Source: VGCC01 sp964495555 (GTDB lineage: Bacteria; Actinomycetota; Actinomycetes; S36-B12). From it: a DNA stretch of 64,000 nt. Both the position numbers and the translations under genes were made by a program. The DNA lies in assembly GCA_964495555.1 (NCBI GenBank), contig CAZBWA010000001.1, positions 24,310 to 88,309 on the forward strand, given 5' to 3'. Below, one piece after another: positions 17,501-25,686 of this stretch (positions within the stretch are counted from its first letter, which is position 1; the number at the start of each line of letters is the position of its first letter). Below the pieces are notes generated by a model. The model was given only the letters and a program-made list of their open reading frames with translations. It was not told where the DNA came from and did no database searches.

Positions 17501-17652
17501 AGGGGACGGCTCCTGTGCGCGTGTGGTTCGACGCCGGGACGCGTCCTTGGTGGCTGGGCGCCCAGGCGCTCGTCGTCGCCGCCCTGATCGTCCTCGCGCT
17601 CCCGTCGCGTCGTGCGTTCGACCCGGATCCCGATGGTGAGGGCTCGCCATGA
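14509..17652 (+). CDS. Large membrane glycosyltransferase family 2 protein
   Basis: 1047 residues from GTG 14509. The first ~30 residues are very acidic (an Asp/Leu repeat at 11-23). A GT2 domain follows: NAVIVAHDGATWLPAVLTKI, VDNASGDD, the metal-binding LHDDSAPD, and DDLDLCWRAWRRGHRV. From about residue 400 the protein has a dozen or so hydrophobic helices and then an extracellular-looking C-terminal part. Proteins of this shape sit beside whiB and DUF5719 in many actinomycetes and are thought to use lipid-linked sugars for envelope glycans. The acceptor is unknown. It overlaps the next gene by 4 bases. Confidence 0.82.
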   Translation: MTESLEWFVADDDLDLDDDPDLDIPRRRHWVNAVIVAHDGATWLPAVLTKIAEQIRPPDAIVGVDNASGDDSARLLRDSLTAARVLETGINAGFGGAVDEGLRLIGEWDLPDDVVEWIWLLHDDSAPDADCLDKLLLTADMFPSAAILGPKILGWHDRRLLLEVGVTVDSDGRRVTGLERREHDQGQHDGARDVLAVSTAGMLVRRDVFQELQGFDPYLPLFRDDLDLCWRAWRRGHRVMIAPDAVIHHREASAHARRRGDDHPHRDDREAAAHLLLAHANRIVAPLVALRLLVGSAIRSSVYLLGKDVRSARDEVTAVARVAFHPGRLHASRILAREGATEPASVVRHLRPTTWDQVRGVAEAVGGYLTTSSSALSPSVSALESVDESAAYLPDDSSGRLRRVLLKPSVLLTLALVMIAIAATRTLWFGAGVIQGGALLPAPPGASDLWSTYVEAWHDVGPGSTTPSPPYLIVLAVLATVLLGKAPWAIAVVLMLAVPLAGWSAYIASRDMVPSKITRAWMAAAYALLPAMTGAVASGRIGTTIAAIALPFAIRSLWRLTTPRGSLRRAAGTALIISIVLAAVPAMWIVLVAATVLLTLRRVSRQVAVRLTLALAVPLVVLMPWTWYLVTHPALFLLEPGLPRDSLIDPELAPLDVIALHPGGPGMTPLWVTGGIVLGGVLALLRRDTLRLVGAWWIIGMLALAVGIAQSLVTVVPPGYSAAIAPWPGPATLVWGLALISACGVAVGGLRERFVGSSFTIWQPIAVLAVIGAIAAPIVSAVWWVPARDLAVARAPESPLPAFVVAEAASPQAPRSLVLASSRAGAVGYSLVNGSGEMLGDAETLPPADVWDTFNQYVGWMVSGRGGPEVPAIASYGVRYVVLDRGSTSDLVQTLDSEPGLRRLSSADDAVLWRIAGVTSRARVVAEGAESPMGLVSPDVVGVDPYIDQALPEGSGQRVIVVGATQDSGWRATSNGVALTPVIAPEPVAWSAAFLAPEGTAPVRVWFDAGTRPWWLGAQALVVAALIVLALPSRRAFDPDPDGEGSP

Positions 17653-19166
17653 GCCTGATCCGTCGACCCGACCTCACGGTGCGCTGGACGATCGTCGCGA
17701 TCGTCGCGCTCATCGCAGTCGCACTCCTCGGTGAGGTCGTCGCGCGCGTGATCGGTACGGCGCCCTCCGAGCCGGCCGTGACCCGCGAGCCACTCGCCTC
17801 CCAGGTACTTCTATGCCCGGAGCCGGGTGCGGGGGGAGACCTCGGAGTGCGGGTGACCGCCGCCGTCGTCCCGGGCCAGCCGGGTCAGGACTCGGGCGCG
17901 GGCACCGCCGGTCTGGCGACCCTGCCGGGCGCCGGCTCCGCCTCGACGCCGATCCGGCAGGTGGGGGAGCAGGGGCAGATCGAGGCCTTCGGCACGTCAC
18001 TGCCCCCGATCGTCGCCTTCGGCGAGGGGTCGCTGGCTCCCGGCCTCGTGGCCGACCAGTGGGGACGTGACCCGTCGGGCCGCGGACGCGGGATGGCCAG
18101 CACCGCCTGTGCTCCCGCGGCATCGGACTTCTGGTTCGTGGGCGGGGGCGCGGTCGCCGGTAGGCGCACGCGCGTGGTGTTGGTGAACCCCGACGAGTCC
18201 TCCGCCATCGCCGATGTGATCATCCACGGACCCGACGGCATCATCGACTCTCCCGCCAGCCGCGGACTCGTCGTCAAGGGTCGCGAGCGACTCGTGCTGC
18301 CGCTCGACGTGGTCGCGCCGGGTGTCAACGGCACTGCGATCCACGTCATCGTCCGCACCGGACGACTCGGCGCCTCGGTCGACGATGAGCAGCGTTCGGG
18401 ACTCGCGTCGATCGGCACCGACTGGATCCCGCAGGCTGCAGCTCCTGCCACCCGCGTCTACGTACCCGGGATCATCAACGGTGACGGTGCGCGAGTGCTA
18501 TCGATTGCGTCGGTTGGAGACGAGGATGCTCTCGTCAACTTACGGATTATCGCGCAGGATGGTTCCTACGCCCCGGTTGATCGGAGTTCGATCGAGGTGC
18601 CCGCGCAGTCGGTGGCCACGTTGGATCTAGCGCCGGTGCTCCCGCAGACTCCGGATGGTGTGCTTCCCGCGACCGTGGAGCTGACGAGCGACGTGCCCAT
18701 CGTCGCGGGCATGCGCCAGTTCTTCGGGGGTCGCCGCGTGCAGGACGACACGAGCTTCGTCGGTGGGTCCCAACCGTTCACCGGTCCGTCCGCGGTGACG
18801 GGTCTTCCGGTCCGCTCCGCGACCGACGTGCGAATCGCCATCACCGCACCCGAGACCGCGGCATCCGTCGACATCACCCTGCTCCCCTTCCGGGGTGGGC
18901 GTGAGGCGGCGGTGCCCACCGAGGCGCGTCGCGTCGACATCGCGGCCGGCCAGCTCCGCTGGCTGCGTCTCGAGCCGCCTCTCGATGTGGAGTGGTACAC
19001 GGCCATCGTCACGCCCACCCCGGAGTCCGGCCCGGTGCTGGTGGCGCACCGGGTCCGGGAGAAGTCCCGATTCGGCGACCTCATCACCGGCTACTCGTGG
19101 CGGCCGCTGCGGACCGAGGTGACGGTGCCGACCGCCACGCAAGATCTCTCCGTGGGCGCGCAGTAA
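17649..19166 (+). CDS. DUF5719 family secreted/anchored protein
   Basis: 505 residues. An N-terminal hydrophobic anchor (residues about 13-33) precedes a long beta-rich extracellular region rich in Val, Ala and Asp. Features include FWFVGGGAVAGRRTRVVLVNPDESSA, which resembles DUF5719 repeats, and a TDVPIVAGMRQFFGG segment near residue 350. No catalytic motif is visible. Its start overlaps the end of the giant glycosyltransferase gene, so the two are coupled. A role as an extracytoplasmic partner of that enzyme is plausible but unproven. Confidence 0.72.
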   Translation: MSLIRRPDLTVRWTIVAIVALIAVALLGEVVARVIGTAPSEPAVTREPLASQVLLCPEPGAGGDLGVRVTAAVVPGQPGQDSGAGTAGLATLPGAGSASTPIRQVGEQGQIEAFGTSLPPIVAFGEGSLAPGLVADQWGRDPSGRGRGMASTACAPAASDFWFVGGGAVAGRRTRVVLVNPDESSAIADVIIHGPDGIIDSPASRGLVVKGRERLVLPLDVVAPGVNGTAIHVIVRTGRLGASVDDEQRSGLASIGTDWIPQAAAPATRVYVPGIINGDGARVLSIASVGDEDALVNLRIIAQDGSYAPVDRSSIEVPAQSVATLDLAPVLPQTPDGVLPATVELTSDVPIVAGMRQFFGGRRVQDDTSFVGGSQPFTGPSAVTGLPVRSATDVRIAITAPETAASVDITLLPFRGGREAAVPTEARRVDIAAGQLRWLRLEPPLDVEWYTAIVTPTPESGPVLVAHRVREKSRFGDLITGYSWRPLRTEVTVPTATQDLSVGAQ

Positions 19167-19214
19167 CGGCGAGCCTGAGGGGGAAATGTCCGTCGGACCG
19201 CTACCGTCCGTGAG

Positions 19215-19640
19215 GTGAGTCGACGACGCTGCTCCAAGCCGTCGTGTTCGCAGCCCGCCGTATCGACTCTGACCTACGTGTACGCGGATTCGACCGCCGT
19301 GCTGGGTCCGCTCGCCACATACGCGGAGCCCCACTGCTACGACCTGTGTCACATGCACAGCGAGCGGATGACGGCACCCATCGGGTGGGAGATCGTGCGG
19401 ATCTCTCCGGATCCCGATGCCCTGAAGCCGTCGGTCGACGATCTGGAGGCGCTCGCCAACGCGGTTCGGGAAGCCGCGCGGCCTCGTTTCGATTCCTCCG
19501 ATCCCGAGCCGATCCACACGCCCGGTGCGGTCGAGGTCGCGCGGCGCGGGCACCTGCGTGTGCTTCGGTCCGTGGACGAGTCCGAGCAGGCCGGCACGAT
19601 GGGCTACCAGCAACGGCTGGACTCTGACGACACCTGGTAG
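19215..19640 (+). CDS. DUF3499 family protein
   Basis: 141 residues from GTG 19215. The N-terminus has a possible metal site, CSKPSCSQPA, followed by TLTYVYADSTAVLGPLA and YDLCHMHSERMTAPIGWEIVR, the hallmark of the actinobacterial DUF3499 family. The rest is acidic and low in complexity. The family is conserved next to phosphomannomutase in mycobacteria (Rv3258c region) and Streptomyces. The function is unknown. The C/H arrangement suggests a small zinc-binding domain. Confidence 0.82.
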   Translation: MSRRRCSKPSCSQPAVSTLTYVYADSTAVLGPLATYAEPHCYDLCHMHSERMTAPIGWEIVRISPDPDALKPSVDDLEALANAVREAARPRFDSSDPEPIHTPGAVEVARRGHLRVLRSVDESEQAGTMGYQQRLDSDDTW

Positions 19641-19664
19641 GTCGTTCGCCACTAACCTGATGGT

Positions 19665-21056
19665 GTGAGGGACCTCGGCTCGATAATCAAGGCCTACGAC
19701 GTCCGCGGCGTGTACCCGGACCAACTCGACGAGGACCTCGCCCACGATGTCGGCGCCGCATTCGTGCGCGTTTGCGGTATCGCCGATGCTGAGGGAGCCG
19801 TCGTGATCGGACACGACATGCGCCCCTCGGGACCCGATCTGGTGGCGTCCTTCGCCGAGGGAGTCCGAGAGCAGGGATGCGATGTCGTCCTCATCGGCCT
19901 GGCCAGCACCGATGGCCTGTACTACGCATCCGGGGCGCTCGGACTCCCGGGCGCGATGTTCACGGCAAGCCACAACCCGGCCAAGTACAACGGGATCAAG
20001 TTGTGTCGTGCGGGTGCGGCGCCCGTGGGGCAGGACTCTGGTCTCCGCGACATCCGCGCGCTGATCGAGTCAGGAATCCCCGCCGGCATGGGCCGCATCG
20101 GTGAGGTGACGCAACGCGACGTCCTTGCCGACTACGCCGTCTTCCTCCGCTCACTCGTCGACCTCTCCTCGATCCGCAGGCTGCGCGTGGTCGTCGACGC
20201 GGGCAACGGCATGGGCGGCTTCACAGTCCCGGCTGTCCTGGCCGACGCAGCAGGGCTTCCGCCGCTGCCGCTCGACATCATTCCCATGTACTTCGAGTTG
20301 GACGGCACCTTCCCGAACCACGAGGCCAACCCGATCGAACCGGAGAATCTGCGCGACCTCCAGCGCCGTGTGGTCGAGGAGGGTGCCGACATAGGGCTCG
20401 CATTCGACGGAGACGCCGATCGCTGTTTCGTCGTCGACGAGACCGGGGGGATCGTCAGTCCCTCGGCGCTGACCGCGCTCATCGCCGCCCGAGAGCTCGC
20501 GCGGCATCCGGGGGCGACGATCATCCACAATCTGATCACCTCGAAGACGGTCCCCGAGGTCATCGCGGAGCAGGGTGGCGTCGCTGTGCGAACGCGCGTG
20601 GGTCACTCGTTCATCAAGGCGACCATGGCCGAGACCGGCGCCGTGTTCGGGGGTGAGCACTCGGGTCACTTCTACTTCCAGGACTTCTGGCGGGCGGATT
20701 CAGGAATGCTGGCTGCCATGCACGCTCTCGCCGCGCTGGGAACGGCGGAGCCCGGCGTCACCTTCTCCTCCCTCATGGTGCCGTTTGATCGATACGTCGC
20801 GAGCGGGGAGATCAACACCGAGGTCGGCGATCAGGCTGAGGTCACTGCGCGGATCAAGGATCGCTATGCGCAGGTGTCGGGCGTGGACGTCGATGAGCTC
20901 GACGGGCTCACGATCGACGGTGGCGACTGGTGGTTCAACGTGCGTCCGAGCAACACCGAGCCCCTGCTTCGGCTCAATGCCGAGGCTCGCTCGGAGGAGA
21001 TGATGATCCAGGTGCGCGATGATGTCCTGGCCATGATGAAGGGAAGTGCATCGTGA
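19665..21056 (+). CDS. manB: Phosphomannomutase/phosphoglucomutase
   Basis: 463 residues from GTG 19665. It interconverts mannose-6-phosphate and mannose-1-phosphate. The phosphoserine loop TASHNP has Ser101 as the catalytic residue. The magnesium site is DGDADR at 247-252, the sugar-binding loop is GGEHSGH, and the phosphate-binding end is RPSNTEPLLRL. With the mannose-6-phosphate isomerase downstream and the guanylyltransferase upstream it completes GDP-mannose synthesis. It overlaps the Trm112-like gene by 4 bases (GTGA). Confidence 0.93.
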   Translation: MRDLGSIIKAYDVRGVYPDQLDEDLAHDVGAAFVRVCGIADAEGAVVIGHDMRPSGPDLVASFAEGVREQGCDVVLIGLASTDGLYYASGALGLPGAMFTASHNPAKYNGIKLCRAGAAPVGQDSGLRDIRALIESGIPAGMGRIGEVTQRDVLADYAVFLRSLVDLSSIRRLRVVVDAGNGMGGFTVPAVLADAAGLPPLPLDIIPMYFELDGTFPNHEANPIEPENLRDLQRRVVEEGADIGLAFDGDADRCFVVDETGGIVSPSALTALIAARELARHPGATIIHNLITSKTVPEVIAEQGGVAVRTRVGHSFIKATMAETGAVFGGEHSGHFYFQDFWRADSGMLAAMHALAALGTAEPGVTFSSLMVPFDRYVASGEINTEVGDQAEVTARIKDRYAQVSGVDVDELDGLTIDGGDWWFNVRPSNTEPLLRLNAEARSEEMMIQVRDDVLAMMKGSAS

Positions 21057-21250
21057 GTGGACCTCTCGGATTGTCGGAGAACCTGTGGGCGGTCCTCGCG
21101 TGTCCGTGTGATGCCCACGGCGCAGTCGTCGCGGACGAGGAGTCCGGGATGATCGTGTGCACGGTGTGTGCTCGCCGATTCCCGGTGCGCGACGGTGTCC
21201 CGGTGATGCTGCTCGACGAAGCACTCATGCCCCCGGCGGTAGGCCAGTAG
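21053..21250 (+). CDS. Trm112-like small zinc-ribbon protein
   Basis: 65 residues from GTG 21053. Four cysteines form CPC and CTVC pairs (LACPCDAHG and VCTVCARRFPVRDGVPVML), the Trm112/YcaR pattern. In eukaryotes and archaea Trm112 activates methyltransferases. The bacterial role is poorly known. It lies between phosphomannomutase and mannose-6-phosphate isomerase, overlapping both, and the same order is found in other actinobacteria. Confidence 0.82.
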   Translation: MSGPLGLSENLWAVLACPCDAHGAVVADEESGMIVCTVCARRFPVRDGVPVMLLDEALMPPAVGQ

Positions 21251-22305
21251 TGCATCGCATCCGAGGGGCGCTCAAGGACTACGACTGGGGCATCCCCGAT
21301 GGGCTCGCGCGGTGGAGCGGCGAAGCCGACGGCCGACCCCAGGCCGAACTCTGGTTCGGGCTGCACCCCAGCGGTCCCTCCCCGATCATCGACGGTGTCG
21401 GCACGTTGGCCGACGCGTGCGCATCCGATGAGGTCCCTCTCCTGGTGAAGCTGCTCGCTGCAGCCCGACCTCTCTCGATCCAGGTGCATCCCGACGCCAC
21501 GCAGGCGGCGCGTGGATTCGCCGCCCAAGGCGATGCCGCGATCTACAGCGACGATCGCGAAAAGACCGAGTTGCTCGTTGCGCTGGAGACGTTCGATGCA
21601 TTCTGCGGATGGCGGGACGTGACCGAGGCCGCAGCGGTGCTGTCTCACCTCCCCGGTACACAACAGACGATCGACGCCCTGCGCGCTGGAGATCGCGTAA
21701 CCGCCCTGCGCTCCCTACTCGAGTTGGCGAACACAGTCGACCTCGAAGCGTGGAATGCGCAACTGCCCGACGCAGTCCGCACCGCGGGGCTCCCGGAGAA
21801 GGACGTCCGGGCCTACGCGACCGTCGTGTCCGAGTACCCGCGCGATGCCGGCGTCCCCGCCACTGTGCTGTTGGCCTTCATGACCCTCGACCCCGGCGAC
21901 GCCGTCTACGTCCCCGCGGGGGTCCCGCACAGCTACATCCGTGGGATCGGCCTCGAGGTGATGACCTCATCGGACAACGTGCTGCGTCTTGGCCTCACCA
22001 GTAAGCCCATGCATATCGACGAGGCCTTCGCATGCTTGGACTGGGAATCCAAACCAGAGATCATCCGAGGTCAGTCGCGGATCGCGCCCAGCAGCGCGCC
22101 CTTCGCCGTCGACCTGGTCCAGGACGCGTGGGTCGAGACCGGCCGTTATCGCCTGGTGCTGGCCATCGATGGCCCCATGCACGTGGAGTCGGACGGAGTC
22201 CGGCTAGAGCTGGCCCCGGGAGAGTCCCTCGCCCTCACGGCCGAGGAGCCGACGATCCACGTCCAGTCGGCAGGTCGCGGGGCTGTGGTCCGCGCCACAG
22301 CCTGA
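21250..22305 (+). CDS. manA: Mannose-6-phosphate isomerase, class I
   Basis: 351 residues from GTG 21250, whose G is the last base of the previous TAG. It converts fructose-6-phosphate to mannose-6-phosphate. Family features are GALKDYDWGIPDG at the start, the zinc ligands in SIQVHPD and EKTELLVALETF, and the cupin histidine in PAGVPHSYIRGIGLEVM. It is the last gene of the mannose cluster. A 144-base gap precedes the SAH hydrolase gene. Confidence 0.93.
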   Translation: MHRIRGALKDYDWGIPDGLARWSGEADGRPQAELWFGLHPSGPSPIIDGVGTLADACASDEVPLLVKLLAAARPLSIQVHPDATQAARGFAAQGDAAIYSDDREKTELLVALETFDAFCGWRDVTEAAAVLSHLPGTQQTIDALRAGDRVTALRSLLELANTVDLEAWNAQLPDAVRTAGLPEKDVRAYATVVSEYPRDAGVPATVLLAFMTLDPGDAVYVPAGVPHSYIRGIGLEVMTSSDNVLRLGLTSKPMHIDEAFACLDWESKPEIIRGQSRIAPSSAPFAVDLVQDAWVETGRYRLVLAIDGPMHVESDGVRLELAPGESLALTAEEPTIHVQSAGRGAVVRATA

Positions 22306-22449
22306 CGTGTCCGATGTGCGGCACGCCGAGTGTCTGGCAGACTAGGGGTACAGCGGTCCGGAGCCCTGGTTCCCGCTGGTCCGCGAACCATCGAAGCCTC
22401 GTGCCGTTCGCTCCCACACAAGCCGCGTAGGCGTTCACGAGGAGTTGTC

Positions 22450-23907
22450 ATGTCGTTGATCAAGTCGGATGGAACCCCGGACTACAAGGTGGCCGATCTC
22501 GGTCTGGCCGAATTCGGTCGAGACGAGATCCGTCTGGCCGAGCACGAGATGCCCGGCCTGATGGCCATGCGGGCCGAATACGGCACGAGCAAGCCGTTGT
22601 CCGGTGCGCGCATCACCGGGTCGCTGCATATGACCGTGCAGACGGCCGTTCTCATCGAGACCCTGGTCGCCCTGGGTGCCGACGTGCGCTGGGCCTCCTG
22701 CAACATCTTCTCCACGCAGGACCACGCAGCGGCGGCCGTCGTCGTCGGCCCCCACGGCACCCCGGAGAACCCGCAGGGTGTTCCCGTGTTCGCGTGGAAG
22801 GGTGGGACTCTCCCCGAGTACTGGTGGTGCACCGAGCAGGTTCTGCTCTGGCCGGATGGCAAAGGTCCGAACATGATCCTCGACGACGGTGGGGACGCGA
22901 CTCTCCTCGTGCACAAGGGAACCGAGTTCGAGGCGGCGGGCGTCGTCCCGCAGCCCGACGAGACGACCTCGGAGGAGTACGCGGTGGTCCTGGAGACCCT
23001 GCGCCGCAGTCTGACCGAGGATCCGCTGCGCTGGACGACGATCGGTGCCGGGATCAAGGGTGTGACCGAGGAGACGACCACCGGCGTGCACCGTCTCTAC
23101 GAGATGATGCGTGATGGTTCCCTTCTCTTCCCGGCGATCAACGTCAATGACTCGGTGACCAAGAGCAAGTTCGACAACAAGTACGGGTGCCGGCACTCGT
23201 TGGTCGACGGCATCAATCGGGCTACGGACACCATGATCGGCGGCAAGGTGGCCGTCGTGTGTGGCTTCGGCGATGTCGGCAAGGGTTCGGCGGATTCACT
23301 GCGTGGCCAGGGTGCCCGCGTGATCATCACCGAGATCGATCCGATCTGCGCCCTGCAGGCTGCCATGGACGGGTACCAGGTCGCTCGACTCGAGGATGTC
23401 ATCGACAGTGCGGACATCTTCATCACGGCGACAGGGTGCTACGACGTCATCACCGTCGACCACATGGCCCAGATGAAGCACCAGGCGATCGTGGGCAATA
23501 TCGGTCACTTCGACAACGAGATCGATATGGCCGGCCTCGCCCAGGTTCCTGGAATCGCACGCAAGACCATCAAGCCCCAGGTGGACGAGTGGACCTTCCC
23601 CGATGGCCACTCAATCATCATGCTGAGCGAAGGACGCTTGCTCAATCTTGGCAACGCCACTGGCCACCCGTCCTTCGTGATGAGTAACTCGTTCACCAAT
23701 CAGGTGCTCGCGCAGATCGAGTTGTTCACCAAGCTCGATCAGTATCCGTTGGGCGTGTACACATTGCCCAAGCACCTCGACGAGAAGGTCGCGCGCCTGC
23801 ACCTCGATGCACTGGGGGTCCGACTCACGGAGCTCTCGAAGCCGCAGGCCGAGTACCTCGGCGTCGACGTCGCCGGACCGTACAAGCCGGAGCACTACCG
23901 CTACTAG
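22450..23907 (+). CDS. ahcY: S-adenosyl-L-homocysteine hydrolase
   Basis: 485 residues from ATG 22450, with AGGAG at 22440-22444. It splits S-adenosylhomocysteine into adenosine and homocysteine, relieving inhibition of methyltransferases. Diagnostic parts are SLHMTVQTAVLIETL, NIFSTQDHAAAA, the NAD-binding GFGDVGKGSA, and the C-terminal YKPEHYRY that reaches into the neighbouring subunit's NAD site. The position between the mannose genes and mtrA matches mycobacterial sahH. The 144-base leader shows no riboswitch that I can recognise. Confidence 0.97.
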   Translation: MSLIKSDGTPDYKVADLGLAEFGRDEIRLAEHEMPGLMAMRAEYGTSKPLSGARITGSLHMTVQTAVLIETLVALGADVRWASCNIFSTQDHAAAAVVVGPHGTPENPQGVPVFAWKGGTLPEYWWCTEQVLLWPDGKGPNMILDDGGDATLLVHKGTEFEAAGVVPQPDETTSEEYAVVLETLRRSLTEDPLRWTTIGAGIKGVTEETTTGVHRLYEMMRDGSLLFPAINVNDSVTKSKFDNKYGCRHSLVDGINRATDTMIGGKVAVVCGFGDVGKGSADSLRGQGARVIITEIDPICALQAAMDGYQVARLEDVIDSADIFITATGCYDVITVDHMAQMKHQAIVGNIGHFDNEIDMAGLAQVPGIARKTIKPQVDEWTFPDGHSIIMLSEGRLLNLGNATGHPSFVMSNSFTNQVLAQIELFTKLDQYPLGVYTLPKHLDEKVARLHLDALGVRLTELSKPQAEYLGVDVAGPYKPEHYRY

Positions 23908-23911
23908 TGGC

Positions 23912-23940
23912 CGCGGGGCCGCACGGTGTGCGGCCCCGCG
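23912..23940 (+). terminator. Strong GC hairpin after ahcY
   Basis: Five bases after the ahcY stop is a perfect 13-base-pair inverted repeat (arms 23912-23924 and 23928-23940) with a 3-base loop GGT. No T-run follows, so it is a hairpin-only terminator candidate of the kind common in high-GC actinobacteria. The next gene starts only 12 bases later. It could also protect the mRNA 3' end. Confidence 0.8.
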
Positions 23941-23952
23941 TAGCCTCCGCCC

Positions 23953-24216
23953 ATGGTTCACATCATCGGCGGTATCGGCACGGTCCTCGTCCTCCTGGCC
24001 TACTTCCTCGTCTCCACGGGGCGGTTGAAGTCGGCATCCCTGGGCTTCCAGGGGACCAACCTGGTCGGAGCGGCTCTCCTCACCGTCTATGGATTCATGC
24101 TGTTCGCGTGGGCGTCGGTCGCCCTCAACGCGATCTGGGGCCTCATCGCCCTCGTCGCTCTCCTGCGCGTCCTGCGCGTCCGCCGCCGCACGGAGCCCGT
24201 CACACCCGAGAACTAG
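23953..24216 (+). CDS. Small membrane protein, CBU_0592-like
   Basis: 87 residues with three predicted hydrophobic helices (IIGGIGTVLVLLAYFLVS, LVGAALLTVYGFMLFA, AIWGLIALVALLRVL). The pattern resembles the CBU_0592 family of small integral membrane proteins of unknown function. It sits between the ahcY hairpin and the CPBP protease gene. Confidence 0.65.
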   Translation: MVHIIGGIGTVLVLLAYFLVSTGRLKSASLGFQGTNLVGAALLTVYGFMLFAWASVALNAIWGLIALVALLRVLRVRRRTEPVTPEN

Positions 24217-24225
24217 GTTCGACCC

Positions 24226-24981
24226 ATGTCAGCTCCGCCGGACTATCCGGGATGTCCGGCGACGGTCCTCGAGGCCGAGGCGGCCGGCGTTCCCCTGGTG
24301 TCACCCCGGTGGGGTGTCCCGTCGGCGATCGTCGCCATCGTGCTATCGATCGTGTTGGCGGTCATCGCGGGAGTAGTGACGCTCGGATTAGGTGCCCCGC
24401 TCGCCATCACGGTCATCGCCGGAATCGTCGTCCCCTGGATCGGTTTGGCCGGGTGGCCCATGCTCGTGACGCGGTGGCGGGGCAATGGTCCCCGCATCGA
24501 CCTGGGATTACGCCTCACGTGGTCCGACGTCGGCTTGGGCATCGGTGTCGGCCTGGCGGGGCTTCTGATCGCGGTTGTCGTGGCGCTGATCACCCAGGGG
24601 ATCGCGGGAGACTTCACCTCCGCCGCCGGCGAGATCGCCCTCGAGCTGCAGAGCGAGGGGACTGCGGCGATGTTCGTCTTCGCCGTCGCGATCATGGTCG
24701 GTGCCCCAATCGTCGAGGAGATCGCCTTCCGCGGATTGCTCTTCAATGCCCTGCGCAAGAAGGGTCTGGGCGTCCTCCTGACGATTCTCATTTCGGCCGC
24801 GGTGTTCGCAGCATTCCACTTCGAGCCGATCCGGTTCTTCATCCTGCTGCCCATCGGGATCCTCTACGGATGGCTGCGCTGGAAAACCGGTGCGCTGGGG
24901 GCCCCGATCGTCGCCCATATGGTGAATAACGGCCCCGCCGCCGTAGTCCTTCTCCTGGGCTTGCCCGAGGTGACACCATAG
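24226..24981 (+). CDS. CPBP family intramembrane metalloprotease
   Basis: 251 residues with about six to eight membrane helices. The three CPBP (Abi) motifs are intact: EE at 164-165 with Arg169 (VEEIAFRG), the histidine in FAAFHF (His198), and HMVNNGP (His231). These form a metal-dependent intramembrane protease, of the Rce1/MroQ class. The substrate is unknown. It lies directly upstream of mtrA, so a link to envelope stress is possible but not shown. Confidence 0.88.
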   Translation: MSAPPDYPGCPATVLEAEAAGVPLVSPRWGVPSAIVAIVLSIVLAVIAGVVTLGLGAPLAITVIAGIVVPWIGLAGWPMLVTRWRGNGPRIDLGLRLTWSDVGLGIGVGLAGLLIAVVVALITQGIAGDFTSAAGEIALELQSEGTAAMFVFAVAIMVGAPIVEEIAFRGLLFNALRKKGLGVLLTILISAAVFAAFHFEPIRFFILLPIGILYGWLRWKTGALGAPIVAHMVNNGPAAVVLLLGLPEVTP

Positions 24982-24985
24982 GGCC

Positions 24986-25684
24986 ATGTCGAGCCCGGCG
25001 GGAATGACTCGAGGCGTGGTCCTCGTCGTCGATGACGACGCCGCCTTGTCGGAGATGTTGGGCATCGTCCTGCGGGGCGAGGGGTTCGAGCCTGTCTTCT
25101 GCGCCGATGGGTTGAGCGCGCTGGAGGTCTTCCGCAAGACACAGCCCGATGTCGTGCTCCTCGATGTGATGCTTCCGGGTCGGGACGGCATCGACGTGTG
25201 CCGCGCCATCCGAGCGGAGTCGGGGACGCCCATCGTCATGTTGACGGCCAAGACCGACACGGTGGACGTCGTCGTGGGTCTCGAGTCCGGCGCCGACGAC
25301 TACGTGGTGAAGCCCTTCAAGCCCAAGGAGTTAGTCGCACGCATCCGGGCGCGCGTCCGTAGGCGGGACGACGCCGTGCCCCAATCTCTCTCCATCGGCG
25401 ATCTCACCATCGACGTCGCCGGGCATACGGTGCGTCGCGGCACGGAACTGCTGGCTCTGACGCCGCTCGAATTCGACCTTCTCGTATGTCTCGCGCGTAA
25501 ACCAGGACAGGTGTTCTCGCGAGAGGCCCTCCTCCAGGAGGTATGGGGCTACCGGCATGCCGCCGATACGCGACTGGTCAACGTCCATGTCCAGCGCCTC
25601 CGCGCGAAGATCGAACGGGATCCCGAACGTCCGGACGTGGTGCTGACTGTGCGGGGAGTCGGGTACAAGGCTGGTCCCGGCTAA
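24986..25684 (+). CDS. mtrA: Response regulator MtrA
   Basis: 232 residues. The receiver domain carries the acidic pocket VVDDD, the phospho-acceptor Asp60 in VLLDVMLPG and the lysine in VVKPFKP. A C-terminal OmpR/PhoB winged helix follows (LTPLEFDLLVCLARKPGQVFSREALLQEVWGY). In actinobacteria MtrA couples cell division and wall metabolism and often binds DNA near oriC. It stands directly upstream of mtrB, 2 bases apart. ATG 25004 is a possible alternative start. Confidence 0.95.
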   Translation: MSSPAGMTRGVVLVVDDDAALSEMLGIVLRGEGFEPVFCADGLSALEVFRKTQPDVVLLDVMLPGRDGIDVCRAIRAESGTPIVMLTAKTDTVDVVVGLESGADDYVVKPFKPKELVARIRARVRRRDDAVPQSLSIGDLTIDVAGHTVRRGTELLALTPLEFDLLVCLARKPGQVFSREALLQEVWGYRHAADTRLVNVHVQRLRAKIERDPERPDVVLTVRGVGYKAGPG

Positions 25685-25686
25685 CG

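Noticed and set aside
22306..22449. Possible SAH or SAM riboswitch in the ahcY leader
   Set aside because: I looked for the conserved cores of SAH and SAM-IV elements and found no convincing match. A covariance-model search would decide.
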